A stretch of 64,000 nt of DNA from contig NZ_JACIDA010000001.1 in the NCBI RefSeq assembly GCF_014196125.1, positions 992,001 to 1,056,000 of the forward strand, given 5' to 3'. A program made the translations under genes and the position numbers. The notes under the pieces were generated by a model. It worked only from the letters and a program-made list of their open reading frames with translations, had not been told where the DNA came from and ran no database searches. Of the stretch, positions 8,040-15,820 are shown piece after piece. Positions within the stretch are counted from its first letter, which is position 1. Every line of letters starts with the position of its first letter. The DNA is from Brevundimonas mediterranea. GTDB taxonomy: Bacteria; Pseudomonadota; Alphaproteobacteria; Caulobacterales; Caulobacteraceae.

Positions 8040-11000
8040 TCAGTTCAGCGTGACCCTTCGCGCCCCCATGGGGATCGCCAGTTCGTCGCCCGACCACTGC
8101 GCCGCGCGCCCATCGATCCGGACGGACCCAGGCCGCCCCTCGCCCGCCGGCCACTGCAATACATAGCCGCCCGGCGGCATCGCCTCCCCGCCCAGGGTCA
8201 GCACATAGGCCGCCCCCCGTTTGCGATAGGCGTAGGTCAGCGCCCCATAGGTCGTGCGCAGGTCCCGCACCCCCACGCCCTCCTTGGTGTCCAGCCAGGC
8301 CTCAGGCACGCCGGCGGCCAGCACAAGGGCGTGGTCGCGGTCCCGTTCGTAGGCGAACAGGTCCAGGGCCGAGCGGATATAGTCGGAACTGATCCAGGCG
8401 TGCGGCATGTCGCCGATGAAGCGGGGCTCGCGCTTGTCGCGCCCCACCACCTCGGCCCAGCCGTTCCAGGCCTCGGGCCGGCGGTCAGCCATCAGGAAGT
8501 CCAGCACCGCCAGGGCCCGGTCCTTCTGACCCAGCCGCACATAGGCGCCGACCAGCCGCCATTCGTAGGGGGTGTAGTCCTTCCACGTCGTGCGATTGGT
8601 CAGCCGGTTCTGGAAGTTTTCCCAATAGCGGTCGAAGGTTCGCGCCATCAGTTCGGGCGGAAGATTATCCTGTTCGCCCGACGGCGACAGGGCGATCGTG
8701 GTCGAGGTGGCGTCGAAATCACCCCGGTCGGCGGCGCCCGCGATCCAGTCGATGTCGTGATGCTGGGCCGTCGCGACGATGGAGGCGCGGATGTCGGCGG
8801 CGAACTGATCCCGCGCCGCGGCATAGCGGGCGGCGGCTTCGGCGTCGCCCAGGGTCTCGGCGATGAAGACCGCGTCCTTGTAGCCCAGCAGGCCCCAGAA
8901 ATCGTCCCAGTAGGAATAGGCCGCCTTGTCCGAATAGCCCTCGTGGCTGATCGTCGGCGGCAGCAGGCCATAGAGGTGGCGCTGGTCCGGCGTCTGGAAT
9001 GCGGCGGTGCGGGTGGAGGCGCGCAGCGCGTCCATATAGGCGACGGCCTTCTGGACTTGGGGCCAGACCTGGCGCAGCAGGGCCTCGTCGCCGGTGTAGC
9101 GATAGGTCTCGGCGGCCAGGAAGACGAACTCTCCATGGCTGTCGTTCTCGGGCACCGGATCGGCGCCCCGCGCATCGACGCAGCAAGGGACCTTGCCGTT
9201 GTCGAACACATAGGGGGCGTACCAGCGCAGATAGTCGGCGGAGTGCTCGGCCATGCCCAGCCGGTTCAGCCCCTCAGCCATCATGGCCCCGTCGCGGATC
9301 CAGGAGCGGTTGTAGCTGCGGGTGCCGGGCTGGAGGATCGGCCCCTGACGCGTCATCAGCATATGGGCCAGGGATGACTTCAGCGCGTCCTCGATCCGCT
9401 GGGCGGCGGGCGGCAGGGTCAGGTCCACCCGGTCCAGCTTCTCGCGCCACTCCGCCGCCAGCGCCTGCTCGGCCTGATCCAGCGCGGCGACGCCCTGCCC
9501 CGCCTGCGGCTGCGGCGTCTCGCCCGCCAGCGGCGAGAGGAAGCCGAAGGTGCGCGTCTCGCCGGGCTGAAGCGTCACCTCGTACAGCAGGGCGCCGGCC
9601 GGCAGGTCCGTGGCGTCGGAGACGGCGACCGGCTCGCCCGCGGGCCGTCGCGCCGTCGGCAAAATCAATGATTGAGGATCGGCCCCTGCATCGAAGCTCG
9701 AGGCCGCGACGGCGTCCGGCGCAGTCAGGGCGTGGACCCGGACGTCGTCGTTCAGCGTCAAGCTCGCGCCGTCCCAGGCGATCCGCTCGACCGGCGCCAC
9801 GCCGCCCGGAATGGCCAGGAACTGCACCGGTCCGTTCACCTGGAACGGCCGCGCCGTCAGGGCCAGGGTCAGGCGACGCGGCCGGTTGGAGGTGTTGGTC
9901 AGGTCATAGCGGCCCCACAACCGCGCCCGGTCCGGCGCGCCGTCGGCGAAGCTGGTGATCTTCAGCGTCCAGTCGTCGGCGGTCCAGGTCACGGACGGTA
10001 TGGGCAGGTCGTCGTCCCTCAGCCCCTGTTCGATCTTGACGTCGGCCCAGGTGATCAGCCGCCCGTTGTCGACCACAAAGGGTTCGATGCTCGGCCCCGC
10101 CCGGCGCAGTTCGATGGCGCCGTCCTCGCCGATCAGGCCGCTCTCGCCGCCGCCGTCGACGCCGACCAGGGTCCAGTAGGGCTGTTCCCCGAAGAAGCCG
10201 CGTGGATAGAGGCCGCGCCGGTTCTCCTTGGCCACCGCCTCCACGAAGGCCGTGGCGTCCTCGCCAAAGGCCAGGGATTCGACCTCGATCTCGTTCAACG
10301 CATAGGTCGTCACCTGCCCCGCGCCCAGCCGCTGGCCGGCGCCGGAGGATCCGACGACGTCGGGCGCCGGAACGGGCCGCAACGGCTCAAGCCGCAGCCA
10401 GCGCGCCGTCGCCTCGGGCGTGCGCAGCCAGTCGACGCCGCCGTTTCCGCCCTGAACTGTCGCCAGGTTCCGCCAGTCGCGCCCGTCGGTCGAGGCCGAG
10501 ATCCGATAGTCCGCCGCCGCCCCCCGCTCGCCCCAGCGCAGGGTCAGGCCGCCGAACTCGCGCTCATAGCCCAGGTCCAGGGTCAGGGCCGACGGTTCGC
10601 CCATAGGCGGGGTCCAGGCCGTCTTAGGGTCCAGATCGACGGCGTTGGCGGCGGTCGTCTCCGCCCGTTCGTCTGCGGCGACCGGCTGCGGCGGCACGGC
10701 GGGATCGACCGGCAGGGCGCGAAGGCTCAGTTGGTCGATCTCGACCGCCCCCTTGCCGCCCTCGGCCGCGACCACGACAAACTCGACCCGCTCGGCGCGG
10801 CGCAGCACCGTCTCGGGGCTCGGGCCCCAGGCCTTGGACACCTGGCGGCGTTTGATCACGAACTTTGTCCAGCCGTCGGGGAAGTCGTAGCGCGCCGTCT
10901 GCTTCCACCAGACGTTCTCGGCCGAGGCGTCGGTCAGCTTGACCTCAAAGGTGTTGGCCGGCCCTGCGCCGCGCACCCAGAAGCTGATCTCGTAATTGTC

Positions 11001-11249
11001 GGGCAGGTCGAACGGCAGCGGACGGCTGAGCACCGCATAGCCCGCCTTGCCATCGAAATCGTAGTCGAGCCGCACCCCCTGCCCATCATGCCCGGCGACG
11101 GCGGAAACGACGGCGTGAACATCGGTCGAGGCGCTGGCCTGCCACCGCGAGGCGTCGTCCATGGTGTCGAGAACGCGCGTGTCCTGCGCGACGGCGGGGG
11201 CGGCAAAGGCAAGCGTCAGGACCGAGGCGGCGGCCAGGAGGTTACGCAT
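8040..11249 (-). CDS. Large secreted discoidin-domain, six-hairpin glycosidase-like protein
   Basis: A 1069-residue exported protein (Sec signal ending PAVAQD near residue 22). In order I see a carbohydrate-binding-like beta domain (about 25-190, WVRGAGPANTFEVKL), an F5/8 type C discoidin-like domain (about 195-330, ending ALNEIEVESL), a beta-sandwich region (about 340-600) and an alpha/alpha-barrel (about 615-1000) with RSWIRDGAMMAEGL, a CCVD pair, NDSHGEFVF and GDMPHAWISSDYIR. This is the architecture of a debranching or exo-acting glycoside hydrolase. It is the last gene of the lacI-TonB-GH144-ABC locus, 18 bases after the second permease. The exact family and substrate cannot be settled from sequence reading; action on glucan fragments is inferred from context. 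Confidence 0.75.
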   Translation of the reverse strand: MRNLLAAASVLTLAFAAPAVAQDTRVLDTMDDASRWQASASTDVHAVVSAVAGHDGQGVRLDYDFDGKAGYAVLSRPLPFDLPDNYEISFWVRGAGPANTFEVKLTDASAENVWWKQTARYDFPDGWTKFVIKRRQVSKAWGPSPETVLRRAERVEFVVVAAEGGKGAVEIDQLSLRALPVDPAVPPQPVAADERAETTAANAVDLDPKTAWTPPMGEPSALTLDLGYEREFGGLTLRWGERGAAADYRISASTDGRDWRNLATVQGGNGGVDWLRTPEATARWLRLEPLRPVPAPDVVGSSGAGQRLGAGQVTTYALNEIEVESLAFGEDATAFVEAVAKENRRGLYPRGFFGEQPYWTLVGVDGGGESGLIGEDGAIELRRAGPSIEPFVVDNGRLITWADVKIEQGLRDDDLPIPSVTWTADDWTLKITSFADGAPDRARLWGRYDLTNTSNRPRRLTLALTARPFQVNGPVQFLAIPGGVAPVERIAWDGASLTLNDDVRVHALTAPDAVAASSFDAGADPQSLILPTARRPAGEPVAVSDATDLPAGALLYEVTLQPGETRTFGFLSPLAGETPQPQAGQGVAALDQAEQALAAEWREKLDRVDLTLPPAAQRIEDALKSSLAHMLMTRQGPILQPGTRSYNRSWIRDGAMMAEGLNRLGMAEHSADYLRWYAPYVFDNGKVPCCVDARGADPVPENDSHGEFVFLAAETYRYTGDEALLRQVWPQVQKAVAYMDALRASTRTAAFQTPDQRHLYGLLPPTISHEGYSDKAAYSYWDDFWGLLGYKDAVFIAETLGDAEAAARYAAARDQFAADIRASIVATAQHHDIDWIAGAADRGDFDATSTTIALSPSGEQDNLPPELMARTFDRYWENFQNRLTNRTTWKDYTPYEWRLVGAYVRLGQKDRALAVLDFLMADRRPEAWNGWAEVVGRDKREPRFIGDMPHAWISSDYIRSALDLFAYERDRDHALVLAAGVPEAWLDTKEGVGVRDLRTTYGALTYAYRKRGAAYVLTLGGEAMPPGGYVLQWPAGEGRPGSVRIDGRAAQWSGDELAIPMGARRVTLN

Positions 11250-11267
11250 ACGAACTCGCAGTTCTGG

Positions 11268-12083
11268 TCAGCCCTTCACGCTGCCCGCGAGCATGCCGCG
11301 GATGTAGTAGCGTTGCAGGGCGAGGAAGAGGATCAGGACGGGCGCGACGGTGACGACGGCGCCCGCCATCATCAGTTCGACATCCTGCACATGTTCGCGA
11401 GAGAGCGCCGCCAGTGCAACCGGCAGGGTGTAGTTCGACTGGTCCGTCAGGATGATCAGCGGCCAAAGGAAGTCGTTCCAACTGCCCAGGAAGACGAACA
11501 GGCCCAGGGTCACGATGATCGGCTGCAGCGTCGGCAGGACGATGCGGCGGAAGATCTGGCCTTCGCTGGCGCCGTCGATCCGCGCGGCCTCCAGCATCTC
11601 GTCGGGAATGCTCAGCGCATACTGGCGCACCAGGAACAGGCCGAAGATCGAGGCCAGCCAGGGCACCAGCGCCCCGGCATAGGTGTTCACCAGCCCCATC
11701 CCCTTCAGCATCAGGAACAGCGGCAGGGTGCCGATCTGGGCCGGCACCACCAAGGCGGCGACCAGGAACTGGAACAGCCGCTCGCGCCCGGCGAATTTCA
11801 GCTTGGCGAAGGCGTAGCCGGCCGGGACGGTGAAGCTGAGCGCCAGGAGCGTCGCTAAGGTCGCCAGGGCGAAACTGTTCCACAGATAGCGGCCCATGCC
11901 CTGGTTCAGGAACAGGTCCTGATAGTGCTCCAGCGTCCAGCGCGAAGGGACCAGCGGCGGCGGGAAGGTCGCCGCTTCGCCGGTGGGCATGAAGCTGACC
12001 GACGCCATCCAGACCAGAGGGAACAGGACGATGAGCGCGATGAGCGCGACGGCGAGATTGAGCAGGATGGAGCGGATTTTCAC
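11268..12083 (-). CDS. Carbohydrate ABC transporter permease, MalG type
   Basis: Inner-membrane permease of 271 residues with about six hydrophobic helices. The cytoplasmic loop that docks the ATPase is visible as EAARIDGASEGQIFRRIVLP (the EAA motif). It begins with GTG at 12083, overlapping the stop of the preceding permease (GTGA), so the two are translationally coupled and form a heterodimer. An in-frame open stretch upstream up to 12662 is only a shadow of that first permease. No ATP-hydrolysing subunit gene occurs in this cluster, so a shared MalK/MsmK-like ATPase from elsewhere is needed. Substrate is probably an oligosaccharide. Confidence 0.92.
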   Translation of the reverse strand: MKIRSILLNLAVALIALIVLFPLVWMASVSFMPTGEAATFPPPLVPSRWTLEHYQDLFLNQGMGRYLWNSFALATLATLLALSFTVPAGYAFAKLKFAGRERLFQFLVAALVVPAQIGTLPLFLMLKGMGLVNTYAGALVPWLASIFGLFLVRQYALSIPDEMLEAARIDGASEGQIFRRIVLPTLQPIIVTLGLFVFLGSWNDFLWPLIILTDQSNYTLPVALAALSREHVQDVELMMAGAVVTVAPVLILFLALQRYYIRGMLAGSVKG

Positions 12084-13012
12084 TGATACGCCCCCACCCG
12101 CTTGGCCACCGCCAACTGCACCAGGGTGATAGCCAGGATGCACAGGAACAGCACGAAGGCGACCGCGCTGGCGGAGCCCAGGTTCCACCATTTGAAGCCT
12201 TCCTCGTACATGAAGTAGAGCACCGTCACCGTGCTCTGGGCCGGGCCCCCTTGCGTCATCACATAGGGTTCGGCGAACAGCTGGAAGAAGCTGGCGACCG
12301 AGATGATCGAGACCAGCAGCATGGTCGGCGCGATGGCCGGCAGAGTGACATGGCGGAACTGTTTCCACGGCCCGGCGCCGTCGATGCGGGCCGCCTCGTA
12401 CAGGTCGTCCGGCACGGTCTGAAGCACCGCCAGGAAGATCAGCATATTGTAGCCGAAGATCTTCCAGACCACGAACATCAGGATGGCGGGGATCGAGGTC
12501 GAGGGCTGGCCGAGCCAGTCCACCGCCGGCAGGCCGATGCTCTCCAGCCCCCAGTTGATGACGCCGTAGCGGGTGTGCAGCAGATAGCGCCACACCACGG
12601 CCGTGGCGACCAGGGTTGTGACATAGGGGGCGAAGAACATGACCCGCCAGATCGGCCGCCACTTCACCACCCGCGCGTTCAGGATCACCGCCGCCGCCAG
12701 AGAGGCCGCAATGGACAGGGGCACGCCCAGGACGGCGAAGGTCAGGGTGTTCTTCATCGCCCCCCAGAACAGGGGATTGGTCATCAGCCGCTCGTAGTTC
12801 TGCAGGCCGACGAAGCGCAGATTGTCCAGGTTCGCCAAGGCGTAGATGTCGAAGTCGGTCAGGCTGAGCAGCAGGGCCGCAATCACCGGAAGGGCGAAGA
12901 ACAGGCCGATGGCGATCATCGCCGGGGCGACGAAGGCCCAGGCCGCGCGTTCGCGGGCTGCCGGACCACGTGACCGTCTGACGGCAGGTATTGCGGGATC
13001 GGCGACGGTCAT
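12080..13012 (-). CDS. Carbohydrate ABC transporter permease, MalF type
   Basis: Inner-membrane permease of 310 residues belonging to the sugar (CUT1-like) importer class. A hydrophobic first helix (WAFVAPAMIAIGLFFALPVI) is followed by five more, and the EAA loop reads EAARIDGAGPWKQFRHVTLP. The ATG at 13012 overlaps the stop of the binding-protein gene (ATGA), and its own stop overlaps the start of the next permease, so three transport genes are read as a tightly coupled unit. Partner of the MalG-type permease downstream. Confidence 0.92.
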   Translation of the reverse strand: MTVADPAIPAVRRSRGPAARERAAWAFVAPAMIAIGLFFALPVIAALLLSLTDFDIYALANLDNLRFVGLQNYERLMTNPLFWGAMKNTLTFAVLGVPLSIAASLAAAVILNARVVKWRPIWRVMFFAPYVTTLVATAVVWRYLLHTRYGVINWGLESIGLPAVDWLGQPSTSIPAILMFVVWKIFGYNMLIFLAVLQTVPDDLYEAARIDGAGPWKQFRHVTLPAIAPTMLLVSIISVASFFQLFAEPYVMTQGGPAQSTVTVLYFMYEEGFKWWNLGSASAVAFVLFLCILAITLVQLAVAKRVGAYQ

Positions 13013-14277
13013 ACGGCCCTGCCTTGTTCCATCATCCAGCGGCGTTTCTCCAGCAGCCGGTCGGCGCGGCGGTCGATCTCGGCGGCCGCAGTCTCGGGCG
13101 TATATTCGCCGCGCACCATCCGTTCGGCGACGATCTGCATCTCCGTGACGATCCGCTCCCACTCCGGCACCTTGGGCACGGCCTTGGCCCGCTCCAGCTG
13201 GCCCCGGAAGGGCGCCAGCATCGGGTCGCGCTCGACCTGGGCGATGTCCCAGGCGCTTTTCCGCGCCGGCAGGTCGCCGACGATGGTGTTGAACCGGGCC
13301 TGGACGGCCGGTTCGGACAGATAGCGGACCAGGGCCCAGGCCGCCTCCTGATGCGGCGAAGACTTGAACACCGCCAGGCTGGAGCCCCCCGGCGCTGAGG
13401 CGCCCAGGCCGTTCGGCCCCGGCACCCCGGCCGTGGCCCAGTTCGGCTGGAACGACGCCGGCAGGCGCGAACGGAAATCGCCGACGCTCCACGGGCCGGA
13501 GAAATAGAAGCTGAAATAGCCGCGCGCGAACTCGGTCCAGACGTTCGAGATCTGCGCCGAGGACGCCAGGGGCGCCAACCCCTCGGCGAACAAGCTGCGA
13601 TAGAAGGCCAGGGCCGCGATGAAGCCGGGGTTGGAGAAATTGCCTCGCGTGTTGCGGTCGCGCAGCAGCGGCTCTTCGATCTGAAGCCCGAAAGTCAGCA
13701 GTTGTTCGAACTCGTTCAGCGGCAGCAGGATGGCGTAGTTGTCGCCGCCCGCCGCCCGCTTGACCCCGTGCATGGCCCGCTTCCATTCGGCCCAGTCCTG
13801 CGGCGGCGCGTCGAAGCCGGCGCGGGCCAGCAGATCCTTGCGATAGAACAGCAGCCGGGTGTCGACGTACCATGGCGTGGTCATGGCCCGGCCGGCGATC
13901 TGGTTGGTCTCCAGCACAGCAGGAAACTGGTCGGTCATCAGGTCGGCGGCTTCGGGCGGGGTCGGCGACAGTGCGCCGATGGCGCTCAGCTCCGCGACCC
14001 ATGTGTTGCCGATCTGGCTGACGTCCGGCAGCGAGGCGCCGGCATAGGCGGTCAGCAGCTTCTCATGAGCCGCCGTCCACGGCAGGGGCTGGACCTCGAC
14101 CCGGACGCCGGGGTTGCGGCGCTCGAACTCGGGCATCAACTGGCCCACCGTCCCGCCCTCGTTGCCCATGGCCCAGAAGCGCAGCACCGTCTCGCCCTCA
14201 CGACGCGCCGTACAGGCCGCCGCCGCGCCGCCCGCCAGCAGCGCCAACGCGCCCCGCCTGTGCGGGCCAGGCCTCAT
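13009..14277 (-). CDS. Extracellular solute-binding lipoprotein, family 1
   Basis: Periplasmic sugar-binding component, 422 residues. The short N-terminus (RRGALALLAGGAAAAC) is a lipoprotein signal with the acceptor Cys near residue 22, so it is membrane-tethered. Landmarks of the maltose-binding-like family are FWAMGNEGGTVGQLMPEFERR near the start, GNTWVAEL, and the late ALVRYLSEPAVQARFN. The ATG at 14277 overlaps the stop of the glucanase gene and its end overlaps the first permease. It would deliver an oligosaccharide, possibly released by the neighbouring GH144 enzyme, to the permease pair. Confidence 0.9.
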   Translation of the reverse strand: MRPGPHRRGALALLAGGAAAACTARREGETVLRFWAMGNEGGTVGQLMPEFERRNPGVRVEVQPLPWTAAHEKLLTAYAGASLPDVSQIGNTWVAELSAIGALSPTPPEAADLMTDQFPAVLETNQIAGRAMTTPWYVDTRLLFYRKDLLARAGFDAPPQDWAEWKRAMHGVKRAAGGDNYAILLPLNEFEQLLTFGLQIEEPLLRDRNTRGNFSNPGFIAALAFYRSLFAEGLAPLASSAQISNVWTEFARGYFSFYFSGPWSVGDFRSRLPASFQPNWATAGVPGPNGLGASAPGGSSLAVFKSSPHQEAAWALVRYLSEPAVQARFNTIVGDLPARKSAWDIAQVERDPMLAPFRGQLERAKAVPKVPEWERIVTEMQIVAERMVRGEYTPETAAAEIDRRADRLLEKRRWMMEQGRAV

Positions 14278-15755
14278 GCGGTCAGCCAGCCGCCGGTGAA
14301 TCCGGCCTTGTCCAGGGCCCGGCGGATGTTGGGTTCGCCGCGCATATAGCGCCAAATGAACTCCGACCGGTGGTTCTCGGTCATGCCGACGATGGGCCCC
14401 TGGTCGATGCCCAGATAGTCGTCGGCGACCCAGCCCACGCCGTCAACAATCTTGCCGTGCTGCAAGGGGCCGTCGCGCTGGGTCAGGGTCGGGTTGAAGC
14501 TGTCGAGGAAGCCCCACTCGGTATAGATCCCCGCGCCGAACCGGCTCTTCATCGCCTTGATGCAGGGCACGACGATCTCGGGCGCGAAGGCGATGGAGCT
14601 GGCCGCCGCCGTGGGTGCGATGGTGCCGTCGTCGCGCTCGCCGGGGCCGCGCGCCGAATAGCTGAAGAAGTCCCGCTCGACCCCGTTGATCGTCTGTTTG
14701 AAATCGCCCGGCCCGTCGCAGGCCGTCAGGCCCCAGGTCTCGGAAGAATAGCCGGCCCACTGGCCCGGATTGTCGTGGGCGTATTTCTGCTGGGCATAGA
14801 CGGCGCGGCGGCTGTTTTCGAAATAGTCCAGATACTCGCCCAGCTGGGCCGTCTGGCCCCGCATCCAGGCGTCCTGGATGCCGCGGAAGTCGACGTACAT
14901 ATGGCTGTACTGATGGCCGAAGATCGGGGCGAAATTCAGGTGCCAGCTGCCCCAGCGATCGGTCCAGCTTTCGTCATAGCTGGCGGCCCATTCGTGCCAG
15001 ACATTGACCGAGACCGGGTGGGTCGGGCTGCCGATGGCCAGCAGCAGCAGCAGCATCCCCTCGTTATAGACGTGCCAGTCCGACGGGATGAAGCCGCTCT
15101 CGGGGTGCCAGCCCATGGTGATCCGGTTGTCGCGCACGACGGCCCAGTCCCATTCGATCCGCTCGTACAGGGCCTGGACCCGGCTGCGGATCTCGACCTC
15201 GTCGGGATGGTCGCCGTCGAAATAGCGGGCGGCGAACAACATGCCGGCGATAAGCAGGGCCGTGTCCACCGTCGACAGCTCGTTGGTCCGGTAGCGGTGA
15301 CCGGTCTCCATATCGAGGAAATGATAGAAGAAGCCCTTGTGCCCCGCCGTGCCGGTCGGCTCCGGCCCCTGGGGCAGGCTGTGGAAATAGCGGATGGTGA
15401 TCAGGGTGCGTTCGCGCGCCTCGTCCCGTGTCATCCAGCGGCGCTCGACGCCGATGGGCCAGCAGGTCAGGGCGAAGCCCACCGCAGCGATCGAGCAGAA
15501 GGACGGGGTGGGCCAGCGGTCGGGCGTCAGGCCTGTGCGCCGGTCCGTGACCTTCTCGAACCAGCGGAAGGTGCGTTCCTGAAGCTCGTTGATCTCGCGG
15601 TCCAGCCGCAGGGGTCGGCGTTCGGTCCCGTTGACTGCGCCAGTGACCGCCTGCTGCGCTGCCGCCTGTCCCGCGACGACGCCGCCCACCGCCAGAGCCG
15701 CAGCGCCGGCCGTGGTTCGCATCAGGAAGTGTCGACGGTTCATGGGCACGCTCAC
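14274..15755 (-). CDS. Tat-exported GH144-type glucanase (probable endo-beta-1,2-glucanase)
   Basis: A 493-residue exported glycoside hydrolase. The N-terminus (NRRHFLMRTTAGAAALAVGG) is a clear twin-arginine signal, ending near GQAAAQQ, so it is exported folded. The core resembles the glucoamylase-like/GH144 family: LQERTFRWFEKVTDRRTGLTPDR, GFALTCWPIG, SSETWGLTACDGP, and the final ENHRSEFIWRYM. Characterised GH144 members cut beta-1,2-glucan. A GTG at 15755 or an ATG at 15743 could start it; neither has a strong ribosome site and the longer form is given. It overlaps the binding-protein gene by four bases. The beta-1,2-glucan substrate is an inference from the family. Confidence 0.83.
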   Translation of the reverse strand: MSVPMNRRHFLMRTTAGAAALAVGGVVAGQAAAQQAVTGAVNGTERRPLRLDREINELQERTFRWFEKVTDRRTGLTPDRWPTPSFCSIAAVGFALTCWPIGVERRWMTRDEARERTLITIRYFHSLPQGPEPTGTAGHKGFFYHFLDMETGHRYRTNELSTVDTALLIAGMLFAARYFDGDHPDEVEIRSRVQALYERIEWDWAVVRDNRITMGWHPESGFIPSDWHVYNEGMLLLLLAIGSPTHPVSVNVWHEWAASYDESWTDRWGSWHLNFAPIFGHQYSHMYVDFRGIQDAWMRGQTAQLGEYLDYFENSRRAVYAQQKYAHDNPGQWAGYSSETWGLTACDGPGDFKQTINGVERDFFSYSARGPGERDDGTIAPTAAASSIAFAPEIVVPCIKAMKSRFGAGIYTEWGFLDSFNPTLTQRDGPLQHGKIVDGVGWVADDYLGIDQGPIVGMTENHRSEFIWRYMRGEPNIRRALDKAGFTGGWLTA

Positions 15756-15769
15756 TGGGTCTGTATCAA

Positions 15770-15806
15770 GAAGAAGGCCGCCTCCCGCGCAAGCGGAAGG
15801 CGGCCC
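15770..15806 (-). terminator. Hairpin terminator after the TonB receptor gene
   Basis: Read on the minus strand, ggccgcct pairs with aggcggcc (15798-15805 with 15776-15783), with an extra cgc/gcg step, followed by ttcttctt. It lies between the TonB receptor stop and the glucanase start, so receptor and hydrolase/ABC genes may be partly uncoupled in expression. Confidence 0.7.
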
Positions 15807-15820
15807 AGGCTCAGGGGGAG

